Source of the DNA: CALCZU01 sp964396165
GTDB lineage: Bacteria; Bdellovibrionota; FAC87; UBA2466
Assembly: GCA_964396165.1 (NCBI GenBank)
Contig: CAYNEF010000008.1
Location: forward strand, 1-64,000
DNA length: 64,000 nt
Direction: 5' to 3'
Part shown: in pieces, positions 23,175 to 30,742 of the stretch
Layout of the letters: the number at the start of each line of letters is the position of its first letter
How positions within the stretch are numbered: the stretch's first letter is position 1
Program-made: the position numbers and the translations under genes
The notes under the pieces: model-generated
The model's input: the letters and a program-made list of their open reading frames with translations, nothing else
Databases searched by the model: none
What the model was told of the DNA's origin: nothing

Positions 23175-23891
23175 ATGGGAATTTTGACCAAAAATAAGAG
23201 CAAGAACTGGGAAGAAAAGGCAAGACTGCATTCTCGAAAACTTTACTACCTGGAATTCACTTTGTTCGTTTTGTCCCTCGTGTCCACCGTATTTTTAAGT
23301 TTTCATATTTTAGCAGATGCTGGTTACTTTAAAAAAACGATGGTACTGCTTTTTTGTACTGGTGGGATAAGTTCCTTCCATTTGTTATTTCAAAAACTGT
23401 GGGACTTATGGGCAGAACTGCATGACAGAATGACCTCTACCGCAATTACTTCTTTGCCTGATGCGGAAGAAGAAGTGTTGCCAGTTATTCAATCGTCGAT
23501 AAAAATAGTTTTTTCCTGCGAAGACGAAACTTTTAGAAAGAAACATATTTCTTTTCTTCAAAACAAAGTCAGCAGTCTTTCTGGTCGCCCCTGTGAAGTC
23601 ATCGAGACAAAGACCGCACTTGAAACGGTAAGTTATGTCACCGATCATGTCGTGCACCTGGTAATCTTGGATTCCCACTACCAAAATGAACTCTGTTTTC
23701 CTTGGGCTGAAAAAATTAAAAAGGTAGATAAAAATATCCCTGTGATTGTCTGTTCGATAAAAGAAAAGCAGACGAATTCAAATATAGATGCCTGGTTTCA
23801 TTACCTGCAACGCGATACAGACATTGAAAAGCTTTTGCCCTATTTTTTATCCAGTCAGACAATTAATGTCACCCGAGTTGCCAAGACGTGA
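23175..23891 (+). CDS. Membrane protein with possible degenerate receiver-like domain
   Basis: About 238 residues. Two membrane helices near the N-terminus (LYYLEFTLFVLSLVSTVFLS and MVLLFCTGGISSFHLLF) are followed by a cytosolic region. From about residue 108 the sequence reads IKIVFSCEDETFRKKHISFL, later HLVILDSHYQ and IPVIVCSIKEK, which resembles the alternating strands of a response-regulator receiver with an Asp in the position of the phospho-acceptor and a possible Lys (SIKEK) at the last strand. The acidic first pocket is poorly conserved. This reading is tentative. I prefer ATG 23175, with AGAGAG about 10 bases upstream, over TTG 23166. It lies 53 bp downstream of the UbiB-like gene. 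Confidence 0.6.
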   Translation: MGILTKNKSKNWEEKARLHSRKLYYLEFTLFVLSLVSTVFLSFHILADAGYFKKTMVLLFCTGGISSFHLLFQKLWDLWAELHDRMTSTAITSLPDAEEEVLPVIQSSIKIVFSCEDETFRKKHISFLQNKVSSLSGRPCEVIETKTALETVSYVTDHVVHLVILDSHYQNELCFPWAEKIKKVDKNIPVIVCSIKEKQTNSNIDAWFHYLQRDTDIEKLLPYFLSSQTINVTRVAKT

Positions 23892-23934
23892 CCTTTTCTG
23901 AAGACTTCCAGTGTACAACCAAGCCTGGCAAGAC

Positions 23935-23950
23935 TGGCACAAAGATAGCT
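23935..23950 (+). promoter_or_regulatory. Candidate sigma54 promoter
   Basis: TGGCAC-AAAGA-TAGCT matches the sigma54 pattern TGGCAC-N5-TTGCT at all positions but one, with GG and GC exactly 12 bases apart (first G to first G). The predicted start is near 23961, 40 bp before the ATG of the secreted protein gene at 24001. The window also encodes a sigma54-dependent activator at 6430-7851. No activator-binding repeat is obvious upstream. Confidence 0.42.
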
Positions 23951-24000
23951 ATAGGATATCTCGAAAGGCAGAGAGGGCCTTTAAAAAGCGGTAAGCCTAT

Positions 24001-24618
24001 ATGAGAACACTCCTATTAATATTGTGTATTTGGACGATGTCTTTCGTAGCTGTAGCCTTTGCTGACGCAAAGAAAACACCGCTTGTGGAAGTGTATTGCA
24101 GTTTTCTCATCTCCGAAAAAAACGTGTCTACTACTGATGGCGTAACCATTGGAACTTTTGATGAGCGTTGGGAGAATCTTGTTTCTTATCTTGAAAATAG
24201 AGAAGTATTTTTAAAAGTAAGTGAGCAGTCTGAGGACAGACAGGAATTTGACAGTTGCATTTTGAAAAATAAAGAAAAATTTGAAAGAGGAGAATTCGCT
24301 CTTTCAGGTCTTTTGTCTATAGAAGCAACTAAAGTTCTTTTGACCAAGGCAGAAGACACTCAAGCGACTGCACCAGAGCTGATTGCTTCCAATATCAATT
24401 TATTAGATCGCGAAATTAGTACTCCCGATATGGAAGTCGTTTATGGTTTTATTCCTGAAACCCAGTCTGAAGAAGTATCCAAAAACCTTCTTGAAAATGC
24501 GGTGGATAGAAGACAAGAACAATACGCCATCTTGTGGAAAGAATTCACGTCTGACTTAAAAGATTCTTATGTGATGCAGCAATCAGGCCTATCCGTGCTC
24601 ACAAAAGAGATTAAGTAG
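24001..24618 (+). CDS. Secreted protein of unknown function
   Basis: A 205-residue protein with signal peptide MRTLLLILCIWTMSFVAVAF followed by ADAKK. The mature part has two Cys (VYCSFLI and DSCILKN, about 60 residues apart) that could pair in the periplasm, and is otherwise helical and acidic. I do not recognise a family. It precedes the TPR gene by 63 bp on the same strand, so the two may be cotranscribed from the candidate sigma54 promoter at 23935. The acidic, soluble character suggests a periplasmic role, perhaps with the TPR protein. Confidence 0.65.
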   Translation: MRTLLLILCIWTMSFVAVAFADAKKTPLVEVYCSFLISEKNVSTTDGVTIGTFDERWENLVSYLENREVFLKVSEQSEDRQEFDSCILKNKEKFERGEFALSGLLSIEATKVLLTKAEDTQATAPELIASNINLLDREISTPDMEVVYGFIPETQSEEVSKNLLENAVDRRQEQYAILWKEFTSDLKDSYVMQQSGLSVLTKEIK

Positions 24619-24681
24619 TACTTAACTCACCGCACCCAATAACCCCTTTGTTTTTTTCTAAAACCTTCCGAAAAGTAAATT

Positions 24682-26406
24682 GTGAAAACATTTACTTTTT
24701 TAACACTGTGTCTTTGTTTTTTAACTCTTTCCTACTTGCACGCAAAGCCCGCTAAAAAGCCTCAGAAAGTGGTGCCGACTGCTCTGGACGAAAGCGAAGC
24801 GGCAAATTTATATTATATGAAGGGAAAGCAACTTTTGCTTGATGGAAAAGTTGAAGAAGCGATTCCTCTCTTAGAGCGCGCCTTGAAAACAGACAAGGAC
24901 AACGCTTATTTGAACCACCAGTTAGCAGAAGCGAATTTAAGAACTTCTAATTTTGAAAAAGCTGAAGAATATGGAAAAAAAGCGGTGGAAGTGGATGCAA
25001 AGAACACTGACTACCGTATGACTTTGGGAGCTGTTTACGCTTCATTAAAAAAATATCCTGAAGCAAAAGAACAGTACGCAAAAATTGCAGAAATTGATCC
25101 CGAAAATAACCGTGCTCCACTCTTAATGGCAATTTTAAGTGCAGAAAGTGGAAACCTGGATGAAGCAGTTTCTCAATTATCAAAGCTCATAGGTGATACC
25201 AGTGAAAACCACATGGCTTTGTTTTACCGCGCAAAAATTTATATCGAAACCGACAAGCTAGACAAAGCGAAAGAGGATTTGGAAAAATGCCTCACAGCAC
25301 GTCCGAGCTTTGTCGAAGCAGGAACGGCCTTGGGATTGATCTACGAACGTAATGGCGAAATTGATTCTGCCATCAGTGCCTACAGTCGCATCCAGGGTAG
25401 CGGTCAGTTCAAAAAACGTCTGGCCACACTCTATTTACAAAAAAACGAACTGGAAAAAGCAGTGCAATCACTAGTCGAATATGAAGGTGTGGAGCCGGAT
25501 GACTACACAGCACGTGTAAAATTGGGTTTGATTTACTTTGAACTGCGCCAATTAGACAAGGCCGTAGAAACCTTTCAGTCTGTTTTAAAAGAACAACCCG
25601 AATCCGATAGTGTGCGTTTTTATTTAGGTTGGACGCTAGAGGAAAATAAGAAATTTGATGAAGCGATGAAGCAGTTTGTAAAAGTAAAAAAAGATTCAAA
25701 TTTTTTCAAGGAAAGTTCGCTGCATCTAGGATTTATTTATAAAGAAACCGGAAAAATTAAAGAAGGATTGGCATTCGCCAAAAAACTCATCGAAAAAAAT
25801 CCGAAAGTAGTAGAGTTCTATGATCTGGAAGCTTCTCTTTTTGATGTGGAAAAGGACTACAAACGAGCCCTTTCTTCCTTGGACAAGGGGCTTAAACAAA
25901 ACCCTGTGGATGAAAAACTTTTGTATTTCCAGGGTGCGCTGTTTGATAAGTCAGGAGAGCGTAAAAAAGGCATTGAAAACATGAAGAAGATTTTGAGTGC
26001 GAATCCCAATAATCCGCATGCGTTAAATTTTCTCGGCTACACCTACGCAGAAATGGGTGAAAACCTCGATGAAGCAGAAAAAATGGTATTAGAAGCTCTT
26101 AAGATTCGTCCCAATGACGGCTTTGTGGAAGATTCTCTTGGCTGGGTGTATTTCAAAAAAGGCGACATTGACAAAGCAGTCACTCAACTTGAAAAAGCTG
26201 TTTCCTTGCAACCTGAAGAAGCCGTGATCCTCGAACATTTGGGTGACGTGTACAAGTTCAAAAAAGAATTCGCAAAAGCAGAAGAGGTTTATAAAAAAGC
26301 ATTGGCTGCTTCTGAAAAGAAAGACAAAGATTTGGCTAAAAAACTCTCGAGTAAGCTTGCGTCTATTGAAAAAGAGCGAGTACCGACAAATTCTTCAGAT
26401 AAATAA
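24682..26406 (+). CDS. Secreted or periplasmic TPR-repeat protein
   Basis: A 574-residue protein with signal peptide MKTFTFLTLCLCFLTLSYLH followed by AKP. From about residue 45 it is built of tetratricopeptide repeats with the usual pattern of small residue, Tyr, Ala and Pro positions, for example GKVEEAIPLLERALKTDKDN, NFEKAEEYGKKAVEVDAKN, YPEAKEQYAKIAEIDPEN and GDIDKAVTQLEKAVSLQPEE. I count roughly 13-15 repeats, forming a superhelix for protein binding. FLGYTYAEMGENLDEAEKMV and DSLGWVYFKKGDIDKAV are typical of delta-proteobacterial TPR proteins. The GTG start at 24682 is supported by the signal peptide; the ribosome site is weak. Partner unknown. It abuts the convergent ZIP gene with no spacer. 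Confidence 0.88.
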   Translation: MKTFTFLTLCLCFLTLSYLHAKPAKKPQKVVPTALDESEAANLYYMKGKQLLLDGKVEEAIPLLERALKTDKDNAYLNHQLAEANLRTSNFEKAEEYGKKAVEVDAKNTDYRMTLGAVYASLKKYPEAKEQYAKIAEIDPENNRAPLLMAILSAESGNLDEAVSQLSKLIGDTSENHMALFYRAKIYIETDKLDKAKEDLEKCLTARPSFVEAGTALGLIYERNGEIDSAISAYSRIQGSGQFKKRLATLYLQKNELEKAVQSLVEYEGVEPDDYTARVKLGLIYFELRQLDKAVETFQSVLKEQPESDSVRFYLGWTLEENKKFDEAMKQFVKVKKDSNFFKESSLHLGFIYKETGKIKEGLAFAKKLIEKNPKVVEFYDLEASLFDVEKDYKRALSSLDKGLKQNPVDEKLLYFQGALFDKSGERKKGIENMKKILSANPNNPHALNFLGYTYAEMGENLDEAEKMVLEALKIRPNDGFVEDSLGWVYFKKGDIDKAVTQLEKAVSLQPEEAVILEHLGDVYKFKKEFAKAEEVYKKALAASEKKDKDLAKKLSSKLASIEKERVPTNSSDK

Positions 26407-27141
26407 TCAGTGTGTACCGGGTAGCAAGTAGCCACTCGCAACACTGATAAAGATTCCCACCATAAAAGCTAAAAGCCTATAGTGACGGTTGCCTTCGGGG
26501 TGGTGCAATTCCGGAAGTAAATCGCACGCAGCGATATAGACGAACGTACCCCCAGAAACCGCAAGCAAAGCGCCCGAAACATTTGCGTGATTCGTTTCTT
26601 TCATCAGGGCGTAAGCAAGCCAAATTCCGATAGGGCCAGAGAGAGAAACTCCGATAATAAAAGCAAGAATCTGGTTCTTTCCTTTTTTTGCTAGACTCAA
26701 AATCGAAGAAAGCGAGATGCCCGCAGGTGCCTTGTGAATGACGATCGCTGTAAATACCAGGGGTCCTAATTTTGTAGCCATGGCACTAGATCCTAATGCA
26801 AGCCCTTCAATCAATCCGTGGATAGTAAGCCCTAAAAAAGCGGCAATGCCTATTGTGTGGTAGTGGCAGCCATGCTCTTCGCAGGCATGTACCATTACAA
26901 AACGTTCCATCAAAAAAAGAATTCCAAATCCCAATAGTACCCAAAGTCCGAAAGATTTTCCGAGCATCTCAGCCGCTTCTGGAATCATGTGCAAAAACGC
27001 CATGCCGAGCAGTAGGCCTGCGCCAAAACTTATCAGAAGTTTTAAATGGGATTCTTTTTTCTTGGGAAAAAGTAGGGGGAAAATGCCGCCTACGAAAGAA
27101 GTTAAGAAAATAAGAAACGCATAAAGTACAAGTGAACTCAT
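26407..27141 (-). CDS. ZIP-family divalent metal transporter
   Basis: A 244-residue inner-membrane protein with about eight hydrophobic helices. The metal-path signature of ZIP helices IV and V is present: LGLTIHGLIEGLALGSS and VIHKAPAGISL, with the His/Glu residues that bind zinc or iron. GAGLLLGMAFLHMIPEA matches helix II. The loop between helices III and IV has HACEEHGCHYH, a Cys/His cluster likely to bind metal. It should import zinc, iron or manganese into the cytosol. The start overlaps the stop of the M48-like gene upstream (ATGA), so the two are probably made together. Confidence 0.9.
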   Translation of the reverse strand: MSSLVLYAFLIFLTSFVGGIFPLLFPKKKESHLKLLISFGAGLLLGMAFLHMIPEAAEMLGKSFGLWVLLGFGILFLMERFVMVHACEEHGCHYHTIGIAAFLGLTIHGLIEGLALGSSAMATKLGPLVFTAIVIHKAPAGISLSSILSLAKKGKNQILAFIIGVSLSGPIGIWLAYALMKETNHANVSGALLAVSGGTFVYIAACDLLPELHHPEGNRHYRLLAFMVGIFISVASGYLLPGTH

Positions 27142-27980
27142 GTGAATTGTCTGCCTTCTAATTGGTAAATACGCTGAGTCAGCGATTGGGATCTGACAAA
27201 TACTTTTGCCAGTGGATCAATACTCTCCGGAGAAAGTAAAAACAGGGAGTGAAACGCGAAAGGAATAAACACAGGGGTGCGTTGTCTATATGCTTCCAGA
27301 TTTCTGTATGCTTCTGACAAAGATCTGCGATCTCCTGTCAGTGAAATCGAACTTTCGTCTAGCTCCAGCGAATTTTGTTTGATGCCTATGAGTTGAATGG
27401 GGAGCCAACATAAAGGATAAAGTATCAGCTGTCTTAAAAAAACACTAATCGGATAAAAGCGCCTTGTGTGCGATCTGTTCTGAATAAAATCCATCGTGGT
27501 GGGCCGTTCGATGAGCAATAAAAATTGGCTGAGCCAGGATCTGTTTTTTAAGTCTGCTGTTTTTAATTCCACTACCGCTCGCGCTAAAAGTGCTGCTAAT
27601 TCTTCTCGAGAAAGGGAGTCGATAAGACCTTTAGACAGAAACAAAAGGCTTTGACTTTTAGAGAGGGCAAAAACACCAAGATTTAAGCCAGGTGAATTCA
27701 GCATAAATACTTCTGGCAATCCAATATTAATTCTTTCTGTGAAACTTGATAGAGATGCGAATAATCCGGGGTGATTAATGGAATAAAGTTTTACGAGCCT
27801 CAGTCTTTCAATCAGTCTTTTTTTGGCGGTAAGCTTTAAGTATAAAAGGATGAGACAAAACAATCCAAGCCCAACGATTGTTCCTGATGTGCTTGCAAGA
27901 AATCCGAAGGGAAGGGCAAAGAGTACGGCAAAGTACAAAATAAATCCTATCCATCTCAGTTTAAAATTCAAAGTATGCAC
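27138..27980 (-). CDS. M48/HtpX-like membrane protein lacking the zinc motif (pseudopeptidase)
   Basis: A 280-residue protein with two N-terminal membrane helices (IGFILYFAVLFALPFGFLAS and TIVGLGLFCLILLYLKLTA) and a later hydrophobic region near 185-205, as in HtpX. The catalytic-domain scaffold is visible: PEVFMLNSPGLNLGVFALSK corresponds to the substrate loop, and LLFLSKGLIDSLSREELAAL leads into LARAVVELK, where active members have AHExxHxxx. The HExxH is replaced, leaving no zinc ligands. LELDESSISLTGDRRSLSEA corresponds to the ExxAD region, where the third ligand also looks altered. It is probably a noncatalytic relative with a structural or regulatory role. Coupled to the ZIP transporter gene. 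Confidence 0.7.
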   Translation of the reverse strand: MHTLNFKLRWIGFILYFAVLFALPFGFLASTSGTIVGLGLFCLILLYLKLTAKKRLIERLRLVKLYSINHPGLFASLSSFTERINIGLPEVFMLNSPGLNLGVFALSKSQSLLFLSKGLIDSLSREELAALLARAVVELKTADLKNRSWLSQFLLLIERPTTMDFIQNRSHTRRFYPISVFLRQLILYPLCWLPIQLIGIKQNSLELDESSISLTGDRRSLSEAYRNLEAYRQRTPVFIPFAFHSLFLLSPESIDPLAKVFVRSQSLTQRIYQLEGRQFT

Positions 27981-28070
27981 AGTTTTCTAACTTAGCCTAA
28001 GTTGGGCGTATTGACTATTTTTCTTTCTTTTTGACATATTGAGTAATATTGAGTTATTTCAAGAGTTTCA

Positions 28071-28460
28071 ATGTCAGACGCGAGAGAAAATCTACCCCCC
28101 ATCACGTTATCGATGGAAGCAATCACGACCGAAACCGTACAGGCGTTTGCCGAGGCGACATTATCCGAACACTTTAAAACCATTCCTCCGTCTTTTGCGA
28201 CCCGTTTTCGCAAGGCCGAATTTGAATGGCTGACACGCATGCAAGTGGACATGCGGACACTTCTGCATATCGAGCAGGAATACGAGTTTGTCTCGCCTTT
28301 GGTGGTAGGGGATCCAGTAGAAGTTTCTACAAAAATAGCGCAGTGGAAAGAACGAAAATCCATGACGTTTGTGACATTAGAAACGACGATTTCAGCACAG
28401 GGAAAAGTTAAAATTAAATCCATCACCACATTTTTATTGCAAACAGGGGGAGTAAAATGA
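28071..28460 (+). CDS. Hotdog-fold dehydratase subunit A-like (FAS1-type MaoC N-terminal domain)
   Basis: A 129-residue hotdog protein. Features: ITTETVQAFAEAT near the N-terminus, TRMQVDMRTLLHIEQEYEFV in the middle and PLVVGDPVEVSTKIAQW followed by a strand-rich C-terminus. This matches the noncatalytic N-terminal half of two-domain hydratases and the HadA/HadC type subunits. The next gene, coupled by ATGA, encodes the catalytic half. Together they should hydrate or dehydrate 3-hydroxyacyl-CoA or -ACP. The start is ATG 28071; I see only a weak ribosome site. Substrate unknown. Confidence 0.75.
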   Translation: MSDARENLPPITLSMEAITTETVQAFAEATLSEHFKTIPPSFATRFRKAEFEWLTRMQVDMRTLLHIEQEYEFVSPLVVGDPVEVSTKIAQWKERKSMTFVTLETTISAQGKVKIKSITTFLLQTGGVK

Positions 28461-28858
28461 ACCCCCAAGCTAACGAAACTCTGAAGCCTTTAGTGCGCGG
28501 TCCGCTTACACGCGAACACTTGAAAGCTTATGCTTCTGCAGCTCTAGATTTTAATCCGATCCACTTAGAAGAAGAATTTGCCAAAGAAGCTGGCTTTCCT
28601 TCAGTCATTGTACACGGCATGCTTTCGATGGCATTTTTGGGGGATTTAGTCCTCTTCAATTTCCCGGAAGATAAATACAGATTAAACCGTTTTCGCACGC
28701 GCTTTAGAAAAGTGACATTTCCCGGAGATGTTTTAACCTGCGAAGGTAAAATAAAATCCATTACTCCTGAAGGCGTGATTACCGTCACTATCCTTGCGAA
28801 AAACCAGAAGAATGAAGTCACCTCCGATGGGGATGCCGAAATTTGTCCCCTCTCTTAA
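28457..28858 (+). CDS. MaoC-like hydratase/dehydratase (catalytic subunit)
   Basis: A 133-residue hotdog enzyme with the R-hydratase signature: YASAALDFNPIHLEEEFAKE gives the catalytic Asp and His, and VIVHGMLSMAFLG follows as in PhaJ, FabZ-like MaoC and HadB. TFPGDVLTCEGKI matches the conserved strand that shapes the acyl pocket. It should act on (R)-3-hydroxyacyl thioesters in the cytosol, as a heterodimer with the product of the overlapping gene upstream. The pair resembles mycobacterial HadAB, but no fatty-acid synthase genes lie in the window. Confidence 0.87.
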   Translation: MNPQANETLKPLVRGPLTREHLKAYASAALDFNPIHLEEEFAKEAGFPSVIVHGMLSMAFLGDLVLFNFPEDKYRLNRFRTRFRKVTFPGDVLTCEGKIKSITPEGVITVTILAKNQKNEVTSDGDAEICPLS

Positions 28859-28934
28859 GTGTCGAGAGCATTGATCTCGCTCTTGTAAATGTGTTAAATC
28901 CCTTTCTTAAGTAAATTCGATCGGGGGGAGTACG

Positions 28935-29117
28935 ATGAAGAAAAACCACTTATACATGGTAAAACCTGAAAATGTGATTCTCGGGCCTATTACCCGGATG
29001 GGATTGTGGTACCGTTTCCCCAAGGCAAATCTCCAAAGACTCTACTTACAAATCGGCGCGAAAATGGCGCTTCTTGCGACTGTGATTTATGTCACAAAAA
29101 AAATGTTGATGCACTAA
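28935..29117 (+). CDS. Small membrane protein, 60 residues
   Basis: A short gene with an unusually strong ribosome site, GGGGGAG at about 28924-28930, five bases before ATG. The product has a basic N-terminus (MKKNHLYMVKPENVILG) and a single membrane helix (IGAKMALLATVIYVTKKMLM). It carries no recognised domain. Its TAA is directly followed by the TGA of the convergent gene (TAATCA). The ribosome site and coherent hydrophobic pattern favour a real gene. It may follow the hotdog pair on the same transcript. Confidence 0.6.
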   Translation: MKKNHLYMVKPENVILGPITRMGLWYRFPKANLQRLYLQIGAKMALLATVIYVTKKMLMH

Positions 29118-30014
29118 TCAGCGCATGAAGGGTTCCCAAAACTCTTCTTTTTTATAGAGTGTTGCAATTTTTTCTTTTGGAAGATCTTCTAATAATTCAA
29201 TGACAGCAATGGCAAGTTTGATTGCGTGATCGTCAAAATGATCTTTTGCCCAGTACTCTGGTAAATACGGGTGCAACCCTTTTGTCGCTTTTACAGGGAC
29301 AGCTAATTCCTTAGGTGGCACCATTCTATTTAACTTGACCATTTTGCGGTGGATGGGAAATGCGTCTTTTGCTGTTTGTACATGCCCCAATTTCCAAAGC
29401 AATGAAATCGCGTGAGCAAATGTTAGTGCATGGAGTTTTTCAGCTGTAAAAAAATAAAAATCAGGGCCTACCTGCATGTCTTTATACAAAACGCTGCATT
29501 CTTTAAGTGAAGTAACTACCATTGTTTCAACGGAATCATACTCAGGGATCGCATCTTCCTGTGTCACACGAACGTGAGAGTAGTCAGAAATATTGTAATA
29601 GCGTGTTTTTCTATCTGTGAGTGTGAGTGTAAGCAGTTTAATAATTCCCTCAAGTGTCTTTTGAGTCATTTCTCCGTTTAGTTGCTTAAGAGCATTTAAT
29701 GCGAGTGCTCCGTAGATGATTCCATGCCCGGAGATAGAGAGCGCCTTTGTGTTTTTCTTTACGGCGGCTAAAATGTTTTCTTCTGCATTTGTTGCAGGTG
29801 TATCGTTTTCAAAGGGGATAAAAAGTTCTGGTTTTATTTGCAAGGCGCGAGAAATCTGATCTTTTATTCCCAGTTTTACTTGAGCAGAGAAATCAGAACG
29901 TTTTAGTAAATCTTGTCCTGCTAATACAGTCGCACCAAAGTGTCCGTTAAACCACGTCGTATCTCCTGCTCTTGCAAGTCCCAAAAGTCCTAATTTAAGT
30001 TGTGAGTCGTTCAT
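29118..30014 (-). CDS. Conserved-looking protein of unknown function
   Basis: A 298-residue soluble protein without signal or membrane segment. It is mostly helical with scattered motifs: GDTTWFNGHFGATVLAG near the N-terminus, ISGHGIIYGALALNAL, KLHALTFAHAISLLWKLG, and YWAKDHFDDHAIKLAIA. Repeated His/Gly pairs in helices could line a binding pocket, as in alpha-alpha toroid proteins, but I do not recognise a family and claim no function. It lies 131 bp downstream of purN on the same strand and could be the last gene of the purine run. It ends directly against the 60-residue gene on the other strand. Confidence 0.7.
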   Translation of the reverse strand: MNDSQLKLGLLGLARAGDTTWFNGHFGATVLAGQDLLKRSDFSAQVKLGIKDQISRALQIKPELFIPFENDTPATNAEENILAAVKKNTKALSISGHGIIYGALALNALKQLNGEMTQKTLEGIIKLLTLTLTDRKTRYYNISDYSHVRVTQEDAIPEYDSVETMVVTSLKECSVLYKDMQVGPDFYFFTAEKLHALTFAHAISLLWKLGHVQTAKDAFPIHRKMVKLNRMVPPKELAVPVKATKGLHPYLPEYWAKDHFDDHAIKLAIAVIELLEDLPKEKIATLYKKEEFWEPFMR

Positions 30015-30145
30015 AGTGTACGACTTATTTTATGCAATCATGCAGCCATTTCAAGGGTGATCTATGCTTGCGTAAATGTCTCATCTAATTGTGCATTTTG
30101 TTGCGAGAGTTCGTAAGTACACCACTTTTTGCGAACTTTCGTATT

Positions 30146-30742
30146 TCAAGAGCACAGTTTTTTGATTGCTGTTACGTAGGTAGAATGTTCTATGGGCAAG
30201 AGCCGCTCGGTCAGCGTTTCAACTGTATCGTTTGGTAAAATAGCGATTTTAGATTGAGCGATAATGGGGCCCGCATCCATCTCTTCTGTGACGATATGTA
30301 CCGTGCAGCCCGTTTCTTTTTCTTTTGCCTGAAGCGCCTGTTTTTGCGCTTCGAGCCCTTTATATTTCGGTAAAAGTGAAGGGTGGATATTGATAATCAT
30401 TCCTTCAAACTGCTGGATAAAATCTTTACCCAAAATCAACATGTAGCCAGCAAGGATGATCCAATCGGCGTTTACTGAACTTGCAAACGTCATCAAATCT
30501 TTTTCGTAAGCGGCTCTGTCAAACTTTCCGTCCTGTTTATAATTTTTGGATGCAATGACATGGGTTGCGATATTTAAATTTTTGGCTTTTTCTAGGGCTA
30601 GCGCATTTTTCTTGTTACTAAATAGACAAACAATTTCTGCTTGAGGAATTTCTCCCCGTTCTATTGCAGACGCAATCGCTTCAAAGTTGGACCCTCTGCC
30701 CGAGGCAAAAACCAGTAAACGTTTTTTCTTTGCTACAGCCAT
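30146..30742 (-). CDS. purN: Phosphoribosylglycinamide formyltransferase
   Basis: Transfers formyl from 10-formyltetrahydrofolate to GAR, the third step of purine synthesis. The 198-residue length is typical. Motifs: LLVFASGRGSNFEAI (phosphate loop), IILAGYMLILG, and the catalytic triad region with INIHPSLLPKYKG (Asn, His) and TEEMDAGPIIAQ (Asp). The gene overlaps the end of purM by 10 bp and should be translated with it. The order purM-purN is the common bacterial one. Confidence 0.96.
   Translation of the reverse strand: MAVAKKKRLLVFASGRGSNFEAIASAIERGEIPQAEIVCLFSNKKNALALEKAKNLNIATHVIASKNYKQDGKFDRAAYEKDLMTFASSVNADWIILAGYMLILGKDFIQQFEGMIINIHPSLLPKYKGLEAQKQALQAKEKETGCTVHIVTEEMDAGPIIAQSKIAILPNDTVETLTERLLPIEHSTYVTAIKKLCS

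Noticed and set aside
27992..28468. 158-codon minus-strand Cys/Ser-rich frame
   Set aside because: Antisense to the hotdog gene with clear family motifs and coupled partner; no ribosome site.
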